In this document: one piece after another, positions 8,730 to 15,550 of the stretch
How positions within the stretch are numbered: position 1 is the stretch's first letter
Layout: the number at the start of each line of letters is the position of its first letter
Origin: Prevotella sp. UBA746
GTDB lineage: Bacteria; Bacteroidota; Bacteroidia; Bacteroidales; Bacteroidaceae
Reading direction: 5' to 3'
NCBI GenBank assembly: GCA_002298545.1
Contig: DBKQ01000016.1
Span: 1-35,148 of the forward strand
DNA length: 35,148 nt
Made by a program: the position numbers and the translations under genes
The notes under the pieces: model-generated
The model's input: the letters and a program-made list of their open reading frames with translations, nothing else
Databases searched by the model: none
Told to the model about the DNA's origin: nothing

Positions 8730-9485
8730 ATGTTCAAGACTCTAAAAATAAGGGATTTAAGACTTGCGGCTCTTTTCTTCGCCTTTACGTTTGCCGTTAT
8801 GGCATCAGCACAGATCGGTAAGCACCGCAATGACTTGAGCATAGGTGTGAACGGCGGTTATGTGATGAGTAATATCGGTTTCACACCAAAGGTTAACCAG
8901 AAGATGTATGGCGGCTTTACGGGTGGTGTTTCTTTCCGGTATGTTTGCGAGAAATATTTCAATACGGTTTGCTCTGTGCAGGCTGAGGTGAACTATTCAA
9001 AAATCGGATGGAAAGAAGATATCTTGAATCTGCAGGATGAACCGGTAATAAACAAGCAAACGGGAGTTGCCGAGGAGTACAGCCGAACGCTGAACTATAT
9101 CCAGATACCGGTGTTCGCCCATCTCGCATGGGGTAGGGAACGACAGGGATTTCAGCTTTTCTTTCAAGCCGGACCGCAGTTTGGCTTATATCTGAGTGAA
9201 TCGACTGAGGCTAACTATGACCTTGCAAATCCGAATCTTGACGACCGCTCTAACCAGACTGTTGCGCAAGAGACAATGACCGTGGAAAACAAGTTTGACT
9301 ATGGTATCGCGGCAGGTTTAGGACTGGAATACTCTCACAAGAAAATGGGGCATTTCCAGATAGAAGGCCGATATTATTATGGATTGGGAAATATCTATGG
9401 AGACTCCAAGAAAGACTATTTCGGGAAGTCTAACGTTAGCAATATAGTAATAAAAATGACATACCTCTTTGACTTGATGCACTAA
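8730..9485 (+). CDS. Outer-membrane beta-barrel, PorT-like family
   Basis: A 251-residue protein with a signal peptide (residues 1-27, ending ASA-Q). The rest is a run of alternating hydrophobic and polar strands of the outer-membrane beta-barrel type (LSIGVNGGYVMSN, GGFTGGVSFRYV, QAEVNYSKIGW, YIQIPVFAHLAW, QLFFQAGPQFGLYL, YGIAAGLGLEYS, FQIEGRYYYGLGNI). These segments are characteristic of the small 'porin family/PorT-like' barrels of Bacteroidota. Length is normal. Only 7 bases separate it from the LysM gene, so they are surely co-transcribed and perhaps act together. It need not be the true type IX component PorT; the family is broad. Confidence 0.8.
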   Translation: MFKTLKIRDLRLAALFFAFTFAVMASAQIGKHRNDLSIGVNGGYVMSNIGFTPKVNQKMYGGFTGGVSFRYVCEKYFNTVCSVQAEVNYSKIGWKEDILNLQDEPVINKQTGVAEEYSRTLNYIQIPVFAHLAWGRERQGFQLFFQAGPQFGLYLSESTEANYDLANPNLDDRSNQTVAQETMTVENKFDYGIAAGLGLEYSHKKMGHFQIEGRYYYGLGNIYGDSKKDYFGKSNVSNIVIKMTYLFDLMH

Positions 9486-9526
9486 ATATGAAATTTTAAT
9501 TATTAATATACTAAAACCAAAAGCTT

Positions 9527-11077
9527 ATGTTTGAAGGACAGCCGAAAGGCCTCTATGCGTTGGCACTTGCCAACACCGGCGAGAGATTTGGATATTATAC
9601 CATGCTCGCCATCTTCACTCTCTTTATGCAGGCAAAATTTGGATGGACCGAGTCGCATGCCGGACAGGTCTATGCTATTTTCCTTGCTGTAGTGTATTTC
9701 GCTCCGCTTATCGGCGGTATGATAGCGGATAAAATCGGATATGGTAGATGTGTGACAATTGGTTTCGTCACAATGTTTCTTGGTTATTTTGGTCTTGCCA
9801 TACCTACAGCTGCCGACACGACAGGGCAGATTTCAATGTTTGCAGGACTAACATGTGTTTCTTTAGGGACGGGACTTTTCAAAGGAAATCTACAGGTGCT
9901 TGTGGGTAACCTATACGATGACCCTAAGTATTCTGCTCGTCGCAACGATGCCTTCAGTCTATTCTATATGGCTATCAATATAGGAGCAATGTTCGCTCCG
10001 TCTATGGCTAAATGGATAACTAATGTCTATCTCGGAAAATTCGGTATGGTTTATGATGCCGCAAATACCGATCCGAAATATCTTGAAGTGCTTTATGGGG
10101 CATACGGACTGTGCTTTGGCGTGGCTTGTGTTTCATTGATTCTATCGGCCGTGATTTATTTCGCTTGCCGTAGTTGGTTCAAACATGCTGACATTACAGC
10201 CAAACAAGCTGAGGAGAATGATGCTAATGTTGAAGTGCTCACTCCAAAGCAGGAGAAGGATCGTATTGTTGCACTACTTCTTGTATTTGCCGTGGTAATC
10301 TTTTTCTGGATGGCTTTCCATCAGAACGGCTCTGCCCTGACTTTCTTTGCAAAGAAATACACGAACCTTACCGTCAGCGGCGGTATGCGTGTGTGGTTCA
10401 ATATCTTCAGTCTAGCTCTTATTGCCCTCTCTGTTTATACGGGTTTCGGTACTTTCCAGTCAAAACTGAAAAAAAATAGAATTATATGTGGTTTCTCTAC
10501 CGTCGTTCTTTTGGCTGTAGCTATTGCATTGTTCCTCGGAATGGACAATCCAACAAAGGCTCAGCCTTCTGACTTCCAGCAGTTTAATCCATTCTTTGTC
10601 GTTGCCCTCACTCCTTTTAGTATGATATTCTTCGGTGCACTTGCAAAGAAGGGTAAGGAGGTGAGTGCCCCTACACGTATTGCTTGGGGTATGTTTGTTG
10701 CAGCTCTTGGTTTTGGAGTTATAACTTTGGCATCCACAAGTCTGATTTCTCCGATGGATTTAGGAGACAAAACCCAGAGCATATTGTCGCCAAATTGGTT
10801 GATTTCAACATACTTCACTCTGACTTTGGCTGAATTGCTACTTTCGCCAATGGGAATCGCCTTCGTGTCGAAAGTTGCCCCACCAAAATACAAGGGATTG
10901 ATGATGGGTGGATGGTTCGTTGCAACTGCTATTGGAAATTACTTGAGTTCTATTCCTTCAATGCTTTGGAACAAAATACCATTGATGTATAACTGGGGAA
11001 TTCTTATTGCTCTATGCTTGATAAGTGCTTTGGTTATGTTTGCTCTTTTGAAGAAGCTCAAGCACATGACGGAATAA
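9527..11077 (+). CDS. Proton-coupled oligopeptide transporter (POT/PTR2)
   Basis: A 516-residue inner-membrane transporter of the POT branch of the major facilitator superfamily, importing di- and tripeptides. Visible signatures are GGMIADKIGYGR (the MFS loop 2-3 motif), GTGLFKGNLQVLVGNLYDD and FSLFYMAINIGAMFAP (the PTR2 motif). About 14 hydrophobic segments are present, as in bacterial POTs. The helix 1 motif, normally ExxERFxYY, reads NTGERFGYY here, so the first Glu is Asn. It lies 41 bases after the barrel gene. I saw no clear promoter in that gap, so it may be read from upstream. Peptide import suits an organism secreting a protease next door. Substrate range is inferred. Confidence 0.88.
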   Translation: MFEGQPKGLYALALANTGERFGYYTMLAIFTLFMQAKFGWTESHAGQVYAIFLAVVYFAPLIGGMIADKIGYGRCVTIGFVTMFLGYFGLAIPTAADTTGQISMFAGLTCVSLGTGLFKGNLQVLVGNLYDDPKYSARRNDAFSLFYMAINIGAMFAPSMAKWITNVYLGKFGMVYDAANTDPKYLEVLYGAYGLCFGVACVSLILSAVIYFACRSWFKHADITAKQAEENDANVEVLTPKQEKDRIVALLLVFAVVIFFWMAFHQNGSALTFFAKKYTNLTVSGGMRVWFNIFSLALIALSVYTGFGTFQSKLKKNRIICGFSTVVLLAVAIALFLGMDNPTKAQPSDFQQFNPFFVVALTPFSMIFFGALAKKGKEVSAPTRIAWGMFVAALGFGVITLASTSLISPMDLGDKTQSILSPNWLISTYFTLTLAELLLSPMGIAFVSKVAPPKYKGLMMGGWFVATAIGNYLSSIPSMLWNKIPLMYNWGILIALCLISALVMFALLKKLKHMTE

Positions 11078-11091
11078 ATGTCGTATTCCTT

Positions 11092-11126
11092 CTCCATAAT
11101 TAATAGAGTAATGAATAATTATGGAG
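11092..11126. repeat. Perfect 11-bp inverted repeat after the POT gene
   Basis: CTCCATAATTA (11092-11102) and TAATTATGGAG (11116-11126) are exact inverted copies separated by 13 bases, starting 15 bases after the POT stop. There is no T tract, so it may protect the mRNA end or be a protein site. Confidence 0.6.
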
Positions 11127-11141
11127 TCTATGATAATTAAA

Positions 11142-11186
11142 AAAATCGGGTAAGAGACAAACTGCTATTGTCATTTACCCGATTTT
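11142..11186. terminator. Bidirectional terminator between POT gene and lrgB
   Basis: AAAATCGGGTAA (11142-11153) pairs perfectly with TTACCCGATTTT (11175-11186). T-rich runs follow on both strands, so it can serve the plus-strand transporter and the minus-strand lrgB. Confidence 0.85.
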
Positions 11187-11196
11187 ATTTTATGCA

Positions 11197-11901
11197 TCAG
11201 AGAATTCCCATAATCTTTAAAATATACGGAGTTAGAATAGCCGTGAAAATGCCGTTGAGGGTAAGTCCGAGCGATGCATATGCTCCATGTTCCATTCCGT
11301 GTTCCATGGCGGCAGAAGTACCTACGGCATGAGATGCAGTGCCAAGGGAGATACCTTGTGAAGACGGCATGCCGATGTGTCCGTATTTCAATATTCTGAA
11401 ACCTGTTACGGCACCGAATATTCCAACGAAGACTACAATTGTTGCAGTGAGCGACGGAATACCGCCGACGCTTTGTGTTACCTCCATTGCGATTGGAGTC
11501 GTTACGGATTTTGCTGCAAGAGAGAGTACTACTTCACGTGATGCTCCGAAATATTGTGCCAGCATAACGACAGATACGATACCTACGAGGCAGCCTACGA
11601 GCTGCGACATGAAGATTGGAATCATCTCATGCTTTATGGAATGTAGTTGCTTGTAGAGTGGAACGCCAAGAGATACTACGGCTGGCTTTAGCCAAAAGTC
11701 AATCTTCGAACCGCTAATCTTGTATGTTTCGTAATCAACGTCGGCTACTGTAAGAAAGCAAATCATAAATGCGATGCTGACAAGAATCGGGTTGAAAATT
11801 GGGAGCTGTAATACTTTCCTTACGAGTTTTGCAAGAAAGTAGACGCCAAAAGTAAGAGTCAGCAAAAAATAGTCGTTGCTGAGGTATTGGTGAATGTCCA
11901 T
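11197..11901 (-). CDS. lrgB: LrgB family membrane protein
   Basis: A 234-residue multi-pass membrane protein of the LrgB/CidB family. These act with LrgA/CidA-type partners in murein hydrolase control, and in some bacteria in pyruvate or glycolate export. The family features GGIPSLTA, GxxxGxRILKYGHIGMPSSQG and GTASHAVGTSAAMEHG are all visible. Length is normal. It follows lrgA after 16 bases, the usual pairing and order. In this lineage the true substrate is not established; the family assignment is firm. Confidence 0.92.
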   Translation of the reverse strand: MDIHQYLSNDYFLLTLTFGVYFLAKLVRKVLQLPIFNPILVSIAFMICFLTVADVDYETYKISGSKIDFWLKPAVVSLGVPLYKQLHSIKHEMIPIFMSQLVGCLVGIVSVVMLAQYFGASREVVLSLAAKSVTTPIAMEVTQSVGGIPSLTATIVVFVGIFGAVTGFRILKYGHIGMPSSQGISLGTASHAVGTSAAMEHGMEHGAYASLGLTLNGIFTAILTPYILKIMGIL

Positions 11902-11917
11902 TTTTATTGTTATCCTT

Positions 11918-12277
11918 TTAAATCTTTTCTTTAATAATCTTTATTACCTTTCTTGTTAGAATATGGGTCCAGCCCGTAATGACAAGCACAAGAATAGTGC
12001 TGAGTGCTGTTGCAAGAACAATCGGACCGATTTCTGCCTTTATAATGTCGAAATAAAGCATAAGGGCGACACCGGGCGGTACAAAGAAGAATCCCATATT
12101 TTTTACGAGAAAGTTGGAAATTGTTTCCACCCATTCCAGTTTAATCACTTTCACCTTTAACAAAAAGGTCAGAAGCAACATTCCGAGGATGCTCGACGGT
12201 ATTGTTATGCCGGTGAGCCACACTATAAATTCGCCCACGGCAAGGCATCCGATGATAATAGCTAATTGCCTAAACAT
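11918..12277 (-). CDS. lrgA: LrgA/CidA family holin-like membrane protein
   Basis: A 119-residue protein with four hydrophobic segments, the normal size and layout of the LrgA/CidA family. The sequence SSILGMLLLTFLL and the MGFFFVPPGVALMLYF segment are diagnostic of the family. It lies directly before lrgB and forms its partner. The 72 bases upstream, toward cobC, contain no recognisable terminator and only an imperfect -7 element (GAAATTTG on the minus strand), so lrgAB may be read partly from the cob promoter. Homologues are proposed to form oligomeric channels that affect autolysis or organic-acid movement. Confidence 0.9.
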   Translation of the reverse strand: MFRQLAIIIGCLAVGEFIVWLTGITIPSSILGMLLLTFLLKVKVIKLEWVETISNFLVKNMGFFFVPPGVALMLYFDIIKAEIGPIVLATALSTILVLVITGWTHILTRKVIKIIKEKI

Positions 12278-12349
12278 TTTCTTTTGTTGTTATCCTGATA
12301 ATTTATTATTAATACTACAAATTTCTAATTCCTAACTCCACACTACGTA

Positions 12350-12877
12350 CTAAATTTCAATTTCCTCAATACCCCCGTAGTCAACAGCATGTTTGAAGCA
12401 TCCCTCTTCGGGAAACAAACTACCGTAAATGCCGGCGCATAACAAAATTCCGCAATGTGCGAAGATTGCAACATTCTGATAATCCTTTGTCTTCAACTCG
12501 TCAAGAAATGAGGCGAGGCGTTTATACACCATAGGATAGCTCTCACCGTTGGTAGTTGCAACATGCATATAGTCGTCATACCATTTTTGCAAATTGTCGT
12601 CCTTAATGTCGTCGTAGCGTTTCATCTCCCAGTCTCCCATGTTCATTTCGAGAAGTCTGTCGTCAGTAGTATAGTCATTGAATCCGCAATATTCTGCCAG
12701 CAGTCTTGCTCTTGTAAGAGGGGAGGAATACACCTTATCGAAGTGTTTGCCTCTTAATGCTTGTTTTGTCCTTTCAGCCTCTTCCGGAAACGTTGCAGCA
12801 ACAGGAACATCTGTTTGTCCGTAGCATACGCCTTTAGGTACGTCGACACTCGTGTGTCGTATTAGAGTGACTTTCAT
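12350..12877 (-). CDS. cobC: Alpha-ribazole phosphatase (histidine phosphatase)
   Basis: A 175-residue cytoplasmic member of the histidine phosphatase superfamily. LIRHT at residues 5-9 contains the phospho-accepting His, followed by GVCYGQTDVPV, typical of the alpha-ribazole phosphatase subgroup. SSPLTRARLLAEY and the second catalytic His in IFAHCG complete the site. It would remove the phosphate of alpha-ribazole-5'-phosphate (or of adenosylcobalamin phosphate) in the last stage of B12 assembly. Position settles the function: it is 7 bases downstream of cobS in a cobU-cobT-cobS-cobC order. Without this context it could be any broad histidine phosphatase. Confidence 0.87.
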   Translation of the reverse strand: MKVTLIRHTSVDVPKGVCYGQTDVPVAATFPEEAERTKQALRGKHFDKVYSSPLTRARLLAEYCGFNDYTTDDRLLEMNMGDWEMKRYDDIKDDNLQKWYDDYMHVATTNGESYPMVYKRLASFLDELKTKDYQNVAIFAHCGILLCAGIYGSLFPEEGCFKHAVDYGGIEEIEI

Positions 12878-12884
12878 ATCTCAA

Positions 12885-13739
12885 TCAGTTTTTATAGAAT
12901 AAATTATATATAATCTGGTTCGTATCGCTGTCGGTAGAGCGCATCAAATGAAACCATAATATTGCCACAGTGAGATAAACGGACAATTCAACGACAAGAA
13001 ATAAAGCTCCGCAGCAGTCGCCAGTATACCCTTTTATGCGTTTCCAAATCAGCATATACATAAAGTACATGACAATGCAAGGGATGAAAACTACTAGATG
13101 CCAGTCGATTATCCCCTTGGTATAGAAGAAAAACATGCCCAAAGGCAACATTCCTTGTATAGCAAGACTTATTCCAGCCCCGATATTGAATTTTCTGTAT
13201 ATATTCTTCGCTTTGGATTCCGCTTCGGTCCTGGCGTATGGCATCATCTCGATAATTTGTCCGGCAATCATTTTTGCATAGGGGTCGGCAGCGAATACCG
13301 TAGCAGCAGCAAGGGGGACTGGGATAGACGACAGTGTGAAGAAGAGGATAAGGATATAGAAAATAATTCCTAAAACTCCGTAAGTGCCAATTCTCGAATC
13401 TTTCATGATGTCGAGTATTCTCTGGCGGTCTGAACCTCCGCCGCCGAATCCGTCGATGAAATCCGTAAGACCGTCCTCGTGGAGAGCTCCGGTAATCAGA
13501 ATTCGTATAAGAATGGCTGCAATAATTGCGATATTATGCGGTAATACGTAAGAACCGAAATATATCGTGCAAGCCATAATGCCGCCAGTAAGCCATCCCA
13601 CCATAGGCCAGTATTCTACTACCGCTTTATATGCCTCCTTCGGGGGCTGGTATAGTCTCCAGAATGGTAGACGAGTAAAGAAAATCATAGCAGCCCACGC
13701 ATTCTGCCACCATTTAGAAGTATTTAGTGATATTTGCAT
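12885..13739 (-). CDS. cobS: Adenosylcobinamide-GDP ribazoletransferase
   Basis: A 284-residue integral membrane cobalamin synthase. It joins adenosylcobinamide-GDP with alpha-ribazole (or its phosphate) to give adenosylcobalamin (phosphate). The family motif is visible as HEDGLTDFIDGFGGGGSD, with the Asp-rich metal site. FFTRLPFWR near the start and five to six hydrophobic segments fit the family. The ATG at 13739 overlaps the last 26 bases of cobT, suggesting translational coupling; an internal ATG (residue 18) is a weaker alternative. Length is slightly above the usual 250-270. Confidence 0.93.
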   Translation of the reverse strand: MQISLNTSKWWQNAWAAMIFFTRLPFWRLYQPPKEAYKAVVEYWPMVGWLTGGIMACTIYFGSYVLPHNIAIIAAILIRILITGALHEDGLTDFIDGFGGGGSDRQRILDIMKDSRIGTYGVLGIIFYILILFFTLSSIPVPLAAATVFAADPYAKMIAGQIIEMMPYARTEAESKAKNIYRKFNIGAGISLAIQGMLPLGMFFFYTKGIIDWHLVVFIPCIVMYFMYMLIWKRIKGYTGDCCGALFLVVELSVYLTVAILWFHLMRSTDSDTNQIIYNLFYKN

Positions 13740-14760
13740 TTTTAAAATTATTCATTTCGTTAATCATCCTTACGCTGCTCTCAATGATAGGGTAGGAGCA
13801 AAGAGCTCCTGTTCCCTCTCCGAGTCTGAGACCTAAATTCAAGATTGGTTTGGCGTTCATCAGTGACAACATCTTGGCGTGAGCATGCTCATCACCGCAA
13901 TGTCCGAAGATGGCATAATCCAAGACCGCTGGATATAATTTGCTGGCAGCAAGCATGCATGCCGACATGATAAAGCCGTCGACAAGAACAATCATCTTCT
14001 TTTCTGCTGCCCTCAGCATGGCACCGATAGCACCGACCATCTCGAATCCACCGAAATAACGAATAATGTTCAGCGTGTCTTCGGTATCAAAATTTTCCTT
14101 GAATTTTTTTACCGCCATACTGAGCACCTTGAACTTGTGATTTAGTTGACTCCCTTCCACTCCAGAACCAGCACCGACACATTCTTCCAATGCAACTTTT
14201 CCTATGAGATGAAGCCAGATGCTTGACGGAGAGGTGTTTCCGATTCCCATCTCGCCAATGCAAATCACATTACATCCTTTTTCGGAACTTTCATCTACAA
14301 GAGTTGCTCCGTTTTTCAATGCGGTTTCCATCTGCCCTTCGGTCATTGCTGCGGAGAAGAGAAAATCTTGCGTTCCGGGAGCAATTTTCATGTTCCTGAT
14401 TTTTTTGTATGATGATAAGTCATGGTCGACTCCCATATCAACGATTTTAAGATCGAACCCGTGTTGGCGGCAGAACATATTGACTCCACCTCCACCATGA
14501 GTGAAGTTGATCATCTGCTGCCATGTAACATCTCTTGGCGAAAGACTTACACCTTCGTGTTCTATGCCGTGGTCTGCACCAAGTAACAGATGGGTAGGAT
14601 AGGAAAGCGTAGGATGTAAAGATTGCTGTATAAGGCAAATCTGCATAGCTAAGTCTTCCAAACGGCCGAGAGATCCCTTGGGCTTGTTCAGATTGTCTAT
14701 TTTTTCTTGAATATTATTTTTAATGCCGATGTCTGGTTTCTCTATATTGTATTTTATCAT
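13714..14760 (-). CDS. cobT: Nicotinate-nucleotide-dimethylbenzimidazole phosphoribosyltransferase
   Basis: A 348-residue cytoplasmic enzyme that transfers the phosphoribosyl group of nicotinate mononucleotide to a lower-ligand base, making alpha-ribazole-phosphate. Family marks are KPKGSLGRLEDLA, GADHGIEHEGVSLSPRDVT, GEMGIGNTSPSS and LRLGEGTGA; Glu315 in the last motif corresponds to the catalytic Glu317 of the Salmonella enzyme. Length is normal. It lies 24 bases after cobU and overlaps cobS by 26. Which base it uses (dimethylbenzimidazole, adenine or other) cannot be read from the sequence; no dimethylbenzimidazole synthesis gene is in the window. Confidence 0.95.
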   Translation of the reverse strand: MIKYNIEKPDIGIKNNIQEKIDNLNKPKGSLGRLEDLAMQICLIQQSLHPTLSYPTHLLLGADHGIEHEGVSLSPRDVTWQQMINFTHGGGGVNMFCRQHGFDLKIVDMGVDHDLSSYKKIRNMKIAPGTQDFLFSAAMTEGQMETALKNGATLVDESSEKGCNVICIGEMGIGNTSPSSIWLHLIGKVALEECVGAGSGVEGSQLNHKFKVLSMAVKKFKENFDTEDTLNIIRYFGGFEMVGAIGAMLRAAEKKMIVLVDGFIMSACMLAASKLYPAVLDYAIFGHCGDEHAHAKMLSLMNAKPILNLGLRLGEGTGALCSYPIIESSVRMINEMNNFKNANITKYF

Positions 14761-14784
14761 TTTCCACAGATTTAAAAGAATGAA

Positions 14785-15309
14785 TTATTTTATTTTAACC
14801 GGTATGCCACTGACGGTCATGTATACATCGTCAGCTTTGGAAGCAACGTACTGATTGAGCCATCCCAGTAGGTCGGTAAAGCGACGTTGCACTTCGTTTT
14901 CGCTTGTTCCTCCCCATCCGATTTCGTTCGTAACGAAGATGAATACGGCATCTTGCGAGGTGAATTTGTCAAATTCCGCTTTCAGTTCTACAAGAACTTC
15001 TTCTATGTTTGGAGAATCATTCTCTTGGGCCTTATCAAAATAGAAATTCGTACACCATAAAGTTAGGCAATCGATAAGTGCCACCTTATTATATATATTA
15101 ATATTGCCGAGAAACTTTTCTTCCTCAATATTTGTCCATTGGTGTCCCCTTCGCTTTTTGTGCAAGTCCACCCTGTGTCGAAAATCATCGTCCCATATAT
15201 GTGCAGTAGCTATATATACGGGATTGTTTGAAATGCTAAGAGTCAGATGTTCTGCAAATTCACTTTTGCCGGATCTCTGACCGCCTGTGATGAGAATAAT
15301 TCGTTTCAT
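14785..15309 (-). CDS. cobU: Adenosylcobinamide kinase/guanylyltransferase
   Basis: A 174-residue bifunctional enzyme that phosphorylates adenosylcobinamide and then attaches GMP. The P-loop GGQRSGKS is at residues 9-16. RVDLHKKRRG at about 46-55 carries the His expected to be guanylylated (His50, or His45). LIDCLTLW and FVTNEIGWG are standard CobU motifs. The ATG at 15309 is chosen over an upstream in-frame TTG at 15345, because that TTG is itself the -33 element of the promoter and the -7 element lies between them. The mRNA would start within a few bases of the ATG, so the gene appears nearly leaderless. It is first in the cob operon. Confidence 0.93.
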   Translation of the reverse strand: MKRIILITGGQRSGKSEFAEHLTLSISNNPVYIATAHIWDDDFRHRVDLHKKRRGHQWTNIEEEKFLGNINIYNKVALIDCLTLWCTNFYFDKAQENDSPNIEEVLVELKAEFDKFTSQDAVFIFVTNEIGWGGTSENEVQRRFTDLLGWLNQYVASKADDVYMTVSGIPVKIK

Positions 15310-15314
15310 TGGTG

Positions 15315-15345
15315 CAAAAGTAACAAAAACTATTGTTTTCAGCAA
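15315..15345 (-). promoter_or_regulatory. Promoter of the cob operon, overlapping the cobU start
   Basis: On the minus strand, TTG (15345-15343), 20 bases, then TACTTTTG (15322-15315), a full match to the Bacteroidota pattern. The cobU ATG begins 5 bases after the -7 element. No cobalamin riboswitch fits between promoter and gene. Confidence 0.75.
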
Positions 15346-15457
15346 AATAGCTCTTGTTTTCTGTTGTAATATACTATAAATAAATATGTATAAGAGCCTT
15401 TTTGTATATAAAATTGTTTTATAACACCGTTTTTATAGTAGTTTTGTTAATAAAAAT

Positions 15458-15488
15458 TTGGAGTTTACATAATTTTTATTTTACTTTG
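15458..15488 (+). promoter_or_regulatory. Promoter of the OmpA-family gene
   Basis: TTG at 15458-15460, 20 bases, then TTACTTTG at 15481-15488, one mismatch from TAnnTTTG. It gives a leader of about 55 bases before the ATG at 15551, consistent with a strongly expressed outer-membrane protein. Confidence 0.6.
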
Positions 15489-15550
15489 CACTCCAAAATG
15501 GATAGACATATAGAAACAAGTCAATTAAAATAATTTTAAACATTAAAAAC

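Noticed and set aside
7895..8842. A 315-codon open frame on the minus strand
   Set aside because: It lies wholly opposite the LysM/PBP gene, its translation is Cys/Arg-rich with no domain pattern, and the plus-strand protein is clearly real.
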